A stretch of DNA of 64,000 nt from JADJNW01 sp964523725 (GTDB lineage: Bacteria; Bacteroidota; Bacteroidia; Chitinophagales; Saprospiraceae). Positions within the stretch are counted from its first letter, which is position 1, and each line of letters starts with the position of its first letter. This document shows, piece after piece, positions 50,217 through 58,736 of this stretch. A program made the position numbers and the translations under genes. The stretch spans positions 16,731-80,730 of the forward strand of contig CAZGAU010000003.1 in assembly GCA_964523725.1 (NCBI GenBank), read 5' to 3'. The notes below the pieces were generated by a model. That model ran no database searches and had not been told where the DNA came from. It saw only the letters and a program-made list of their open reading frames with translations.

Positions 50217-51218
50217 ATGAACCTCGACCAGTTTGCGCAGGAAGTACGATTGCTCATTGCTCAGGGCGAAACCCAGGAAGCCATTGAGCGCTTATTACAA
50301 TTATATAATCAGGCGAAGGGCGAATATTATGATGAGTTAATAGTAGTGGCGAGTCATTATAAAATATTACGTGATAAGATCATGGCCGGTACGCTCGATG
50401 CCGACGATGCCAGCGTGCAAACCAACGCCATCAACCATTCGCTGCTGCAATTGATTGATCATATCGACCAGGATAAACCCTTGCTGCGTTATTTTAAACA
50501 GGATGATAATAAAATTCCGCAACTGCCTGATTTTAAATTAAAAACAAAGAAATCAAATCGTAATTTATTGATCGGAATTGGCATAGGAGCGGTGCTTTTA
50601 GTGGCGGTTTTTTTGATTGGACAGCAGTTTGGAGGTTCAAAATCAAATCTCGCGGAGCCGGCAGTACCTGAAGAAACGCAAACCGCTGGAGTAGAAGAAG
50701 CACCAAAAATGAGTGATCGCGCTATTACAAATGTGCAAAAGCCAAAACCAAAAGAAACGCAGCCAACTCCTTCCAAACCAGAGGTAAAAGCCGAAGTGGA
50801 GAAATTTATTGATAATCAGCTTGTTAGCCCTGTAAAAGAAGAGGAAAATCTTCCAACCGAAACCGCTAAATCGCTTGATTCTGAGCCGAATAATACCATT
50901 GCGCAAGCCATTGCCTTGAGTTTCCCGGCCAGCCAACCGGGCTCGATTGCTTCTGCCAGCGACCGGGATCATTATAAAATCCGACTTAAAGAGGGCGAGC
51001 AGGTAAATGTTTTATTGGAAACAACTGCCGGAAATTTGAATCCCATCCTCGAAATTCTGGACGATTCGGGGCGCAGTCTGCAGCGCCTGGGCGCCCGCGA
51101 CGGGCGGATCACGACTTTTCACCGCGCCAGGACGAGTGGTGTATATTACATGCGGATATATGGTAGATTACGTACCACCGGCGATTATATCATAAAAATG
51201 CGGGTAGGGGAGGAATAA
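50217..51218 (+). CDS. EAD11-like domain, transmembrane, PPC-type domain protein
   Basis: The ATG at 50217 gives 333 residues. Residues 1-84 resemble the effector-associated domain EAD11 (VRLLIAQGETQEAIERLLQL, YYDELIVVASHYKILRDKIM, NAINHSLLQLIDHI). A single membrane helix lies at about 117-137 (LLIGIGIGAVLLVAVFLIG), then a Pro/Lys/Glu-rich linker (about 140-225), and a C-terminal beta-sandwich of the pre-peptidase (PPC) type (EPNNTIAQAIALSF, SDRDHYKIRLKEGEQVNVLL, GVYYMRIYGRL). The helical N-terminus would be cytosolic and the sandwich extracytoplasmic. EADs recruit conflict-system effectors; no effector gene is adjacent. EAD11 assignment is by pattern. Confidence 0.65.
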   Translation: MNLDQFAQEVRLLIAQGETQEAIERLLQLYNQAKGEYYDELIVVASHYKILRDKIMAGTLDADDASVQTNAINHSLLQLIDHIDQDKPLLRYFKQDDNKIPQLPDFKLKTKKSNRNLLIGIGIGAVLLVAVFLIGQQFGGSKSNLAEPAVPEETQTAGVEEAPKMSDRAITNVQKPKPKETQPTPSKPEVKAEVEKFIDNQLVSPVKEEENLPTETAKSLDSEPNNTIAQAIALSFPASQPGSIASASDRDHYKIRLKEGEQVNVLLETTAGNLNPILEILDDSGRSLQRLGARDGRITTFHRARTSGVYYMRIYGRLRTTGDYIIKMRVGEE

Positions 51219-51290
51219 TTATTGTTTTATTTATGGAACTAGCAATTCTTGCTGCGTGTTTTTATATTTGTTGAATCAGAACAGACAATC

Positions 51291-51530
51291 ATGAGTGAAA
51301 TCTTAATAAAATTCAATCAGCTAGACACGGTTCAGCAAAGGGAATTACTGGACTTTCTCGATTTTTTACTTGCTAAAAAAAAGGGAAAAATCAATTCGGA
51401 AAAAGAGGAGTCAAATGAAGAAGAGCAGCGGAGAAAAGCTGCTACGCTTTTATTAAAGGATTATGAAGAAGATAAAGAATTGACGGCTTTCACCGAGTTG
51501 GATACAGATGATTTTTATGAAACGAAGTGA
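51291..51530 (+). CDS. Putative antitoxin of a MazEF-like pair
   Basis: The ATG at 51291 gives 79 residues. The helical N-terminus (MSEILIKFNQLDTVQQRELL then DFLDFLLAKKKG) and very acidic C-terminus (ELTAFTELDTDDFYETK) resemble DUF2281-type antitoxins. Its stop overlaps the toxin start. A TATATTTG box is about 25 bp upstream of the ATG but lacks an ideal -33 partner. Confidence 0.78.
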   Translation: MSEILIKFNQLDTVQQRELLDFLDFLLAKKKGKINSEKEESNEEEQRRKAATLLLKDYEEDKELTAFTELDTDDFYETK

Positions 51531-51855
51531 AATCTGGCTAATCAATCTTGATCCTACTGTTGGCGCAGAGATTCGTAAGACAAGACCCGCAATTATTGTA
51601 AACGATGATACGCTGGGTATTCTTCCTTTGAAGGTAATTGTACCACTTACAGATTGGAAAGATCGTTACTCAATCGCTGACTGGATGGTGAAAATTGAAC
51701 CTGATGCCATTAATAACCTTACCAAAATCTCAGCAGCTGATTGTTTCCAGATACGCTCAGTCTCAGACGCACGCATGATTAGAAAATTAGGAGAAGTAAA
51801 TTCTGCAATAATGAATCAAATCGAAATCGCGTTGGCAAAGGTCCTAAAACTCTAG
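51517..51855 (+). CDS. MazF/PemK family toxin
   Basis: The start at 51517 (MKRSEIWLINLDPTVGAEIR) gives 112 residues; an upstream ATG adds three residues. The MazF fold is shown by the initial W-x-V/I-N-LDP-T-G strand, KTRPAIIVNDDTLG with the conserved Arg, the VIVPLTDW strand, and the SAADCFQIRSVSDARM loop. MazF toxins cut mRNA at short sites; specificity is unknown. It is co-translated with the antitoxin. The stop overlaps the convergent hemolysin III gene by 4 bp. Confidence 0.9.
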   Translation: MKRSEIWLINLDPTVGAEIRKTRPAIIVNDDTLGILPLKVIVPLTDWKDRYSIADWMVKIEPDAINNLTKISAADCFQIRSVSDARMIRKLGEVNSAIMNQIEIALAKVLKL

Positions 51856-52496
51856 GACACCGTCAGATACACCGCCGCAAAATGACAAATACCCGCTGCC
51901 AGCACAAAGACGTGCCACACCGCATGATGGTAGCGAAAGCGTTCCCAGAGATAAAATATTACACCCAGGGTATAAAGTGCACCGCCAACTGCGATCAATA
52001 TAATAATCGGCATAGGTAAACTTGCGAAGAAGGTCTTGCCTGCAAATATGAGCATCCAGCCCATGAGCAGGTAAATAGCGGTGGAAAGCAGGTTAAATCT
52101 TCCGGTGAACCAAATCTTCATGATTGTGCCCACCAATGTGAGTCCCCATAATACCGACAACATAATAATCCCCGTGCCATTATACACGTACATCAGCACG
52201 AAGGGCGTGTAACTTCCGGCAATGAGAAAATAAATACTGATATGATCCAGAATTTTAAAAAGCTGCTTCCGGCGAGGCTGGCGCGTGCCATGATATAAGG
52301 TGGAAAACAGAAAAACCATCAGAAAACTCAAACCATAAACGATGCTGCCCACAATCGCTGACCAGTGCCCGGTACTAATCGCTGTAGCGATCAGCATGGG
52401 AATGCCCACCAAGCCAAACACCACGCCCAGCCCATGCGAAACGCTGTTGGCTAATTCTTCTTTATCTCTAAAAATAGGGTGCTCGCGATTGATCAT
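51852..52496 (-). CDS. Hemolysin III / PAQR family membrane protein
   Basis: A 214-residue protein (start 52496; an upstream ATG adds four residues). It has seven membrane segments with the conserved PAQR residues: EELANSVSHGLG, STLYHG, LDHISIYFLIAGSYTPF and the C-terminal HHAVWHVFVLAAGICHFAAV. Bacterial TrhA members influence membrane fluidity; the hemolysin label is historic. Confidence 0.93.
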   Translation of the reverse strand: MINREHPIFRDKEELANSVSHGLGVVFGLVGIPMLIATAISTGHWSAIVGSIVYGLSFLMVFLFSTLYHGTRQPRRKQLFKILDHISIYFLIAGSYTPFVLMYVYNGTGIIMLSVLWGLTLVGTIMKIWFTGRFNLLSTAIYLLMGWMLIFAGKTFFASLPMPIIILIAVGGALYTLGVIFYLWERFRYHHAVWHVFVLAAGICHFAAVYLTVS

Positions 52497-52608
52497 AATA
52501 AACATCAAAGATTAATGGTTTTGAAAAAATACGTCTGTTTATAGCTACAACGCAAAACCAGAATAGTTGTGGATAGCGTAGGGAAAAAAATAAACAGAAT
52601 CCAGCCGA

Positions 52609-53175
52609 TCATTGGCAATTATTATATTCCTGAATAATTTTTCCCATATCTTTATATTGATAACCGGGTTTATTTAGTTTGCTAACAATAACAGGGCAGT
52701 CGTGTAATTTTGTGCTTATAATGGCAGCCCAGGCAACTTCTTCGATTTCTTCCAGTTCCGTCGTTCCTTTAGAAAGAAAGAAAACTGTGCTGTTTTTGAC
52801 CGACTTAATAAGCTTACCGCTTGGAGTGGGTTTGTCAATGGAAACTGTGCGGCGATCCATATATAAATGAAGCTTTCCGGCAGCAAGGCGTTCAAGAAAC
52901 TGGGGTTTGCCTTGGTTCAGGATAACTTTTACGAAGGTTCTATCCGGTTTGTTGGCTTCTGACAGGGTATAGGAATTGATTTTTGCTAAATCCAGAACTT
53001 GCGTGGTTTGGGTATTAAAATCTCTTAACCGCAGTTCCTTGGGAGTTTGTTTGATAAAATAACCTTCAATCTTTTCACCTTCATCATTCACGGTATGGCA
53101 TATAATACCCTGTGCACCAATGGATAGAGAAGTGCAAAAGCATATGAGGAGTGAAAAAAAATTGTTGATAGTCAT
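52609..53175 (-). CDS. Exported hypothetical protein
   Basis: The ATG at 53175 gives 188 residues with a signal peptide (MTINNFFSLLICFCTSLSIGAQG). The mature region looks beta-rich (RLRDFNTQTTQVLDLAKINS, DRRTVSIDKPTPSGKLIKS) and ends with a helical tail (YKDMGKIIQEYNNCQ). No family recognised. It is downstream of metG on the same strand with a 43-bp gap. Confidence 0.6.
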   Translation of the reverse strand: MTINNFFSLLICFCTSLSIGAQGIICHTVNDEGEKIEGYFIKQTPKELRLRDFNTQTTQVLDLAKINSYTLSEANKPDRTFVKVILNQGKPQFLERLAAGKLHLYMDRRTVSIDKPTPSGKLIKSVKNSTVFFLSKGTTELEEIEEVAWAAIISTKLHDCPVIVSKLNKPGYQYKDMGKIIQEYNNCQ

Positions 53176-53218
53176 ATTATAAACACTTAAATGTAACACG
53201 TTGGATCTAAAACTTTGG

Positions 53219-55339
53219 TCAACGTACCACCCAGCCGCCGCCCCATTCCTTGGGCGGGCTCACGAAAGTTAGCTTGCCGTCGCCGTTTTCTGCCATGAGG
53301 ATCATGCCCTGGCTTTCGATGCCTTTGAGCTTGCGCGGCGCTAGATTGGCCACCAGCACCACCCGCTGCCCAATGATTTCCTCCGGTTTGTAATGTTCGG
53401 CGATGCCCGATACCACGGTGCGTTTTTCCAAACCCAGGTCGATCGTGAGTTTGAGCAATTTATCTGCTTTGGGCACTTTTTCCGCTTCCAAAATAACGCC
53501 GGTGCGCAGGTCGAGCTTGGTGAAATCATCGTACACAATTTCCGGCTTAATCGCTTGAAATTTAGGCGCTTTGGCTTCTTCCATGGCTTTAATGGCTTCG
53601 AGTTTTTCTCGTTGACGGTTTACAATTTCCAGGCGGCTGGTGTCCTTGCGGTCGTTAATTTTGGCAAACAGAATCTCCGGCTCGCCCACTTTGTGGCCGG
53701 CAGGCACGAGCGCTTTACCTTGATTTATGGCTTCAATCGCTTTTTGCAGATCACCATTTTGTAAATCCGGTAAATTCAGCAATTTGCGAATACGGGGCGC
53801 GGTAAATGGTATAAATGGCTCACTTACAAGGCTTAACAAAGCTACAATTTGCAAACAAACATAAAGGCATTCCTTGATTTCAGCGCTCTCCGGCTCATCT
53901 TTCCAAATTTTCCAGGGAGAAACATCCTGCAAATACGTATTGCCCCAGCTCGAAATTTCCATAAATAATTGAGCAGCTTGTTTAAAATTAAAACTGCTTA
54001 TATTTTCTTCAAGTTCTTGAAGTTTGGCAGATACTTCAGTTAATGTACTCCATGGATTTTCTTCATTTTGAGGAACAATACCATCATAATATTTATTGGT
54101 CAGCACGATCACGCGGTTCACAAAATTCCCGAGATTATCGGCCAGTTCTTTATCATAAAAATCCACAAATTCGTCCCAGGTGAAGTCGCTGTCGCGGTTT
54201 TCAGGCATATTGCGCGTGAGCGCCCAGCGCAAGGCATCTTCCTTGTTCGGGAAATCCTTGAATTCTTCGAGATACTGATCCTGCTCGATGCCCCAGCCAC
54301 GCGATTTGGAAAATTTCTCCCCTTCAAAATTCAGGAACTGATTCGCAGGTACGTTCTTGGGCAAGGCAAACTCGCCGTGCGCGCGCAGCATCGCGGGAAA
54401 CACAATGCAATGAAACACAATATTATCTTTTCCGATAAAGTGAATGAGTTCTACATCCTCGCCCTTCCAATATTCCTCCCAGTTTTTGCCGTTTTCCAGC
54501 GCCCATTGTTTGGTCGAGGAAATGTAACCGATCGGCGCGTCAAACCAGACGTAGAGCACCTTGCCTTTGGCTTCGGGCAGCGGCACCGGGATTCCCCAAT
54601 CCAGGTCACGCGTGATCGAGCGCGGCTGTAATCCCTGATCGAGCCAGGAGAGGCATTGCCCAACCACGTGTTTTTTCCAGGCTTTGGCGTCGTGATGCGG
54701 CTTGCCGTCGAGGGTACCATTTTCAATCCATTCGCGGAGCCAGGCTTCGTGCTTGTCGAGTTTGAAATACCAGTGTTTGGTTTCTTTTAAAACCGGGGCT
54801 TTGCCGCTCAGGGTTGACTTTGGATTGATCAACTGCAAGGGAGACAGATCAATGCCACAATTTTCGCACTGATCGCCAAAAGCATTGGTATGCCCGCAAT
54901 TGGGACAGGTGCCTGTGATATAGCGGTCGGCCAGAAACTGGTCATAATCTTCGTCGTAGTATTGTTCGATGCTTTTTTCTTCGAATTCGCCGCCTTTTTC
55001 GTACAATTTCAAAAAGAAATCCTGGGAAGTTTGGTGATGCAAAGGCTCGCTGGTGCGGTGATAATAATCGAAGGAAATGCCCAGTTTTTCAAACGTTTCT
55101 TTATTCAGAAAGTGATATTTATCAATGATTTCGCGTGGAGACACGCCTTCTTTTTTTGCCCGGATCGTAATAGCGGCGCCGTGTTCGTCAGAACCACAAA
55201 CCCAAACCACATCTTTGCCCAGCAGACGGAGGTAGCGCACGTAAATATCCGCCGGGAGGTACGCGCCCGCGAGGTGCCCGAGGTGCAATGCGCCATTAGC
55301 GTAAGGAAGCGCCGATGTAATCAAATGTTTTTTAGCCAT
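53219..55339 (-). CDS. metG: Methionyl-tRNA synthetase
   Basis: A 706-residue class I synthetase. HLGH (in ALHLGHLAGAYLPAD) and KFSKS (GEKFSKSRGW) are the ATP motifs; a four-cysteine zinc knuckle is present (CPNCGHTNAFGDQCENCGID), as in the MetG1 group. The anticodon region carries the typical W/N pattern and a C-terminal EMAP/tRNA-binding OB domain is complete (FTKLDLRTGVILEAEKVPKA, VANLAPRKLKGIESQGMIL). The start at 55339 follows a well-placed purine stretch. Confidence 0.97.
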   Translation of the reverse strand: MAKKHLITSALPYANGALHLGHLAGAYLPADIYVRYLRLLGKDVVWVCGSDEHGAAITIRAKKEGVSPREIIDKYHFLNKETFEKLGISFDYYHRTSEPLHHQTSQDFFLKLYEKGGEFEEKSIEQYYDEDYDQFLADRYITGTCPNCGHTNAFGDQCENCGIDLSPLQLINPKSTLSGKAPVLKETKHWYFKLDKHEAWLREWIENGTLDGKPHHDAKAWKKHVVGQCLSWLDQGLQPRSITRDLDWGIPVPLPEAKGKVLYVWFDAPIGYISSTKQWALENGKNWEEYWKGEDVELIHFIGKDNIVFHCIVFPAMLRAHGEFALPKNVPANQFLNFEGEKFSKSRGWGIEQDQYLEEFKDFPNKEDALRWALTRNMPENRDSDFTWDEFVDFYDKELADNLGNFVNRVIVLTNKYYDGIVPQNEENPWSTLTEVSAKLQELEENISSFNFKQAAQLFMEISSWGNTYLQDVSPWKIWKDEPESAEIKECLYVCLQIVALLSLVSEPFIPFTAPRIRKLLNLPDLQNGDLQKAIEAINQGKALVPAGHKVGEPEILFAKINDRKDTSRLEIVNRQREKLEAIKAMEEAKAPKFQAIKPEIVYDDFTKLDLRTGVILEAEKVPKADKLLKLTIDLGLEKRTVVSGIAEHYKPEEIIGQRVVLVANLAPRKLKGIESQGMILMAENGDGKLTFVSPPKEWGGGWVVR

Positions 55340-55485
55340 TGTGTAATTGTATATTGCTGATTGTTACATATCCATTAACAATCATAAATTTCAAACTTTT
55401 TTCAAGTCCTGCAAAGATATGTGAATGCCAACGAAAAGGAGGAGAATTTGGTTTCAAAAACCGTTTTATTCAACGGAATTGATAC

Positions 55486-55670
55486 TCAATACCGATTCAA
55501 GCGCAATAGCAGCCCGTTTTCCAGGATCAGCCGGTCGTCGGAATTATCTTTCACAAAAATGTCGCGAATGATGCCAGAAGTATCGGCAATTTTTTTTCCG
55601 AGACCCGGTACACAATTTTGCAAACCACTTTGCGTTTTGAATACCAAAGAGCTTTTTTAATGATAGGTGA
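55486..55670 (-). pseudogene. Possible C-terminal remnant of a lost gene
   Basis: On the minus strand upstream of metG, an open stretch of about 55 codons with no start encodes VPGLGKKIADTSGIIRDI then FVKDNSDDRLILENGLLLRL and NRY with a TGA at 55486. The composition looks protein-like, but no match is recognised. It may be the 3' part of a truncated gene or chance. Confidence 0.35.
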
Positions 55671-55775
55671 TTTGAACATTTCTAGTTTTTCTCTTTTTAA
55701 ATGTTAAAAAGCTCGATTAGAATACGCACGAGTTGTTTTTTTAGTTTACAATATGGATATTTAGAAAGTCGTTTG

Positions 55776-55996
55776 TAAATTTGCTGAACGACAAATTAAA
55801 CGAGTATTAGCCTCATGGCTAATCTAAACACGCTAATACACAAATCAGAATCACAAAGATGAATTGCGCAGGAACAGCCTTGCTGTGAACCGTTCCCCCG
55901 TATTTACACAAGGGCGTGTTTCCAGTACAAGAATATAACTGGGGTTTAGTTTTTTTGAGGGCGTAGTAGCTTCGTGCTACCGCCCTTTTTTATTTC
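55776..55996 (+). ncRNA. Candidate structured small RNA or DUF1015 leader
   Basis: A TAAATTTG box at 55776-55783 lies inside an inverted pair GTCGTT/AACGAC. Downstream is a perfect hairpin ATTAGCC-TCAT-GGCTAAT, with an alternative longer pairing GTATTAG/CTAATAC; then GGAACAGC..GCTGT..GTTCC, and a strong terminator (55960-55990) followed by TTTTTTAT. There is no gene on this strand before it. It may be an independent sRNA of about 200 nt or a terminator-type leader for the DUF1015 gene starting at 56110. It does not resemble SRP RNA, tmRNA or 6S RNA as far as can be judged. Confidence 0.45.
55960..55992 (+). terminator. Strong rho-independent terminator
   Basis: AGGGCG-T-AGTAG..CTAC-CGCCCT forms a GC-rich stem (about 11 bp with one bulge) with loop CTTCGTG, followed by TTTTTTATTT on the + strand. 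No annotated + gene ends nearby, so it belongs to the candidate RNA. Confidence 0.8.
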
Positions 55997-55998
55997 AC

Positions 55999-56025
55999 TC
56001 GCCGTAGCCTTAGCGAAGGCGGGTT
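55999..56025. repeat. REP-like palindromic element (GCCTTAGCGAAGGC)
   Basis: The core GCCTT-AGCG-AAGGC (56007-56020) is a perfect hairpin. Its flanks (CGCC..GGCG) extend the pairing. This kind of short palindrome is common in intergenic regions of several bacterial genomes. Confidence 0.5.
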
Positions 56026-56109
56026 TCATCACTCCATTTTCAATTTCCCGATACCCGAATTTCCTAATTTCCCTCACAACCGTATCTTTGCCCGAACAGA
56101 ATTCCAGAT

Positions 56110-57219
56110 ATGCACATTCGACCCTTCGAAGCATTGTATCCTGACCAAGCTTTGGTGACTGCCGAGCCTGATTTTTTTGACACCGCCAAAGAAAGCTATC
56201 AACAATTCTTACAAGCCGGATTTTTTAATAAAATGGATATGCCGGCATTGTTTTTGTATCAGATTCAGGCTCCGGAGCGCCGTTATACGGGTGTGCTGGC
56301 TTGTACCGACCTGCGCGATTATCTGGAAGGGGATATCAAAAAACACGAAAATACCATCCGGGCGGAAGAAGAAAAACAAATGCGACTGACCCTGGAGCGC
56401 GAGGCAGCGGTAAAACCGGTATTGCTCACTTACCCCGAGAATGAGGAAATCGACCAGTTTCTGGACACATACGCTGCGCAGCACCCGGTGTTTTTGGAAT
56501 TATATTTCCCGGCAGACCGACAAATTCATAGACTCTGGGCAATCCGCGAGCCAGAAAGCATCAGCCGGATTCAACAACTTTTTATGACCAATGTGCCCCA
56601 TGCTTACATCGCCGACGGGCACCACCGCATGTGTGCGATGGCTTTGATTGTGGAAAATACCAAGAGTGATCGGCTTCGCAGGATTTACAGTGATGTGTTT
56701 TGCGCTTTTTTTCCGTCCCGGCAATTGGATATTCTTGAATTCAATCGTGTGGTCGAAATTCAGGATGGCACCGAAATTCAGGATTTTTTTAAAAACCTGG
56801 AACAATTGTTTGACATTCAGCCACTTGATGGAGCGGAAAAACCTGCACAGCTCCACGAAGTGACCTTTTGCACCATACTAGGCTGGTATCGCCTGCACTG
56901 GAAACCTGAAATTTTTCAAGAGTTTGCCGATGAACCTGTGATTCTTGATACGATGCTGCTCAATGAATTGGTTTTGAAGCGATTATTGGGCATTCGGGAT
57001 GTACGAGATGACCGCCGGGTGTCTTATATCAATGCGCCGAAAGGCTTGGAAGCTATTCAGAGCGAAGTTGCCAATCAAGTCAATCGGGTTGGTTTTTGCT
57101 TGTATCCCGTGCAGTTTGATGATTTAAAAAATCTGGTGGAAGCCGGAAAAACCTTGCCCCCAAAGTCAACCTGGTTTGAACCAAGAATGAAAAACGGCGT
57201 GATCGTTAAGCCGTATTGA
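56110..57219 (+). CDS. DUF1015 family protein
   Basis: A 369-residue protein starting MHIRPFEALYPDQALVTAEP. DUF1015 landmarks include PALFLYQIQAPERRYTG, the HENTIRAEEEKQM segment, YIADGHHRMCAM and the C-terminal IVDTMLLNEL-like NELVLKRLLGI. Members are described as kinase-like or HPr/SerK-related (Mg-dependent serine kinase in archaea), so a serine kinase is possible but unproven. Length is slightly below the usual ~410. A candidate regulatory leader precedes it. Confidence 0.88.
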   Translation: MHIRPFEALYPDQALVTAEPDFFDTAKESYQQFLQAGFFNKMDMPALFLYQIQAPERRYTGVLACTDLRDYLEGDIKKHENTIRAEEEKQMRLTLEREAAVKPVLLTYPENEEIDQFLDTYAAQHPVFLELYFPADRQIHRLWAIREPESISRIQQLFMTNVPHAYIADGHHRMCAMALIVENTKSDRLRRIYSDVFCAFFPSRQLDILEFNRVVEIQDGTEIQDFFKNLEQLFDIQPLDGAEKPAQLHEVTFCTILGWYRLHWKPEIFQEFADEPVILDTMLLNELVLKRLLGIRDVRDDRRVSYINAPKGLEAIQSEVANQVNRVGFCLYPVQFDDLKNLVEAGKTLPPKSTWFEPRMKNGVIVKPY

Positions 57220-57253
57220 GGTTTGATGGGTAATAAGAGACCACGTGATGTTC

Positions 57254-57281
57254 GAACTTTTGAACCATAAACTTTTGAACC
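57254..57281. repeat. Two 13-bp near-identical direct repeats
   Basis: GAACTTTTGAACC (57254-57266) and AAACTTTTGAACC (57269-57281) are adjacent and differ at one base, in the 104-bp gap between the DUF1015 and amidohydrolase genes. They belong to the class of short TTGAACC/AAGGTTC-rich repeats also seen at 22131 and 63281. Confidence 0.7.
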
Positions 57282-57322
57282 TTATTCTTCAATTCTCTAT
57301 TTTCACGCAAAAATTATAAAAA

Positions 57323-58498
57323 ATGCGAAAGTTTAGCGCTGACATTATATTTCCGGTTGCTTCTGAGCCGATTAAAGAAGGCCTCATTATCACCGACGAA
57401 GACGGTAAAGTTCTGCAAATTGATCGCCGCGATCAGCACGATACCGGCGGCGTTGAAATCCGCAAAGGCGCGATCGTGCCGGGTTTTGTGAATACGCATT
57501 GTCACCTGGAGCTTTCGCATATGAAAGGTAAGGCGGATACGGGCATGGGCTTGCTACCTTTTCTGCAAACGGTGGTCAATTTCCGGGATATTCCGATGGA
57601 AGAAATCCTGGACGCCATCGCCAGAGCAGACCAGGAAATGTATAATAATGGCATTGTAGCAGTGGGTGATATTTCCAATAAACTTGACACCGCAGCACAG
57701 AAAGACAAGAGTAAAATCCGTTATTACACTTTCGTGGAAATGTTTGATTTCATGCAGGATAGCTGGACGGACAAGGCTTTCAATGATTATAAAGCGGTTT
57801 ATGACGATCAAAGCACTGCGCATGGCAATCGCAAGAGCTGCGTACCGCACTCGCCTTATACCGTGACTGCCGGGCTGTTTCAAAAAATTCGAGGAGTTAA
57901 TGACGACGATGCCACGGTGAGCATTCACAATCAGGAAACCGTACACGAAGACGAGTTTTTCCTGAGCAAAACTGGCGGGTTTCTTGACTTTTACAAAGCT
58001 TTTAATTTTCCGATCGATCATTTCCAACCGACCGGGAAAACTTCAATTCACTACGCTTTGCAGCATCTGAATCCGCGAAATCGGAATTTATTTGTACACA
58101 ATACCATGACTACCCCGATCGATATTCAGGCGGCTCAAGTCTGGAGTGATCAGGTTTATTGGGCTACTTGTGCCAACGCCAATTTGTATATTGAAAACCG
58201 AATGCCGTTCTATCAATATTTCCTGGACAATAACGCCCGCATGACTATTGGCACGGATAGCCTTACGTCTAACTGGCAACTCTCGGTGCTGGAAGAAATG
58301 AAGACCATCGCGCGCTTCCAATCTTACGTACCATTCGAAACCTTGCTACGCTGGGCGACGCTCAACGGCGCGGAAGCACTGGGATTTGACAAGGATTTTG
58401 GCAGCATCGAAGTTGGGAAAATCCCAGGTTTGAACCTTCTGAATATTGGCGAAGACCAAAAGCTAACCACTGAAACCAAGGTAGAGCGCCTGATTTGA
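57323..58498 (+). CDS. Metal-dependent amidohydrolase (ATZ/TRZ type)
   Basis: A 391-residue enzyme of the cytosine-deaminase-like amidohydrolase family. The metal sites appear as HCHLELSHMKG, SIHNQETVHEDEF, NTHTM-equivalent VHNTMTTPIDI, and GTDSLTSNWQLSVLEEM (catalytic Asp). The N-terminal beta-sandwich has the short inward strands typical of TRZ/ATZ enzymes. It could be a guanine deaminase, aminofutalosine deaminase or chlorohydrolase; no neighbour indicates which. Confidence 0.88.
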   Translation: MRKFSADIIFPVASEPIKEGLIITDEDGKVLQIDRRDQHDTGGVEIRKGAIVPGFVNTHCHLELSHMKGKADTGMGLLPFLQTVVNFRDIPMEEILDAIARADQEMYNNGIVAVGDISNKLDTAAQKDKSKIRYYTFVEMFDFMQDSWTDKAFNDYKAVYDDQSTAHGNRKSCVPHSPYTVTAGLFQKIRGVNDDDATVSIHNQETVHEDEFFLSKTGGFLDFYKAFNFPIDHFQPTGKTSIHYALQHLNPRNRNLFVHNTMTTPIDIQAAQVWSDQVYWATCANANLYIENRMPFYQYFLDNNARMTIGTDSLTSNWQLSVLEEMKTIARFQSYVPFETLLRWATLNGAEALGFDKDFGSIEVGKIPGLNLLNIGEDQKLTTETKVERLI

Positions 58499-58736
58499 AT
58501 ACAAAATATTCGAAAAAAATAGCGTTGAATTGAAAGCAAAATACTATTGCTCTCCAATACGCGACTTTTATTTTTTGTAAATTTTTTCTATTTTGGGAAA
58601 ATCCCCCTCTTGAACGCTTCGATTCAATTGTAAAATAATTTCCCCTTCTTGGTTACCCCCTTTCTTGTGCTTTTGCACAATGTCAAATTCGATTTTAAAA
58701 ACCCATATTTATAAACTTCCCAAAAACATTCAAACT

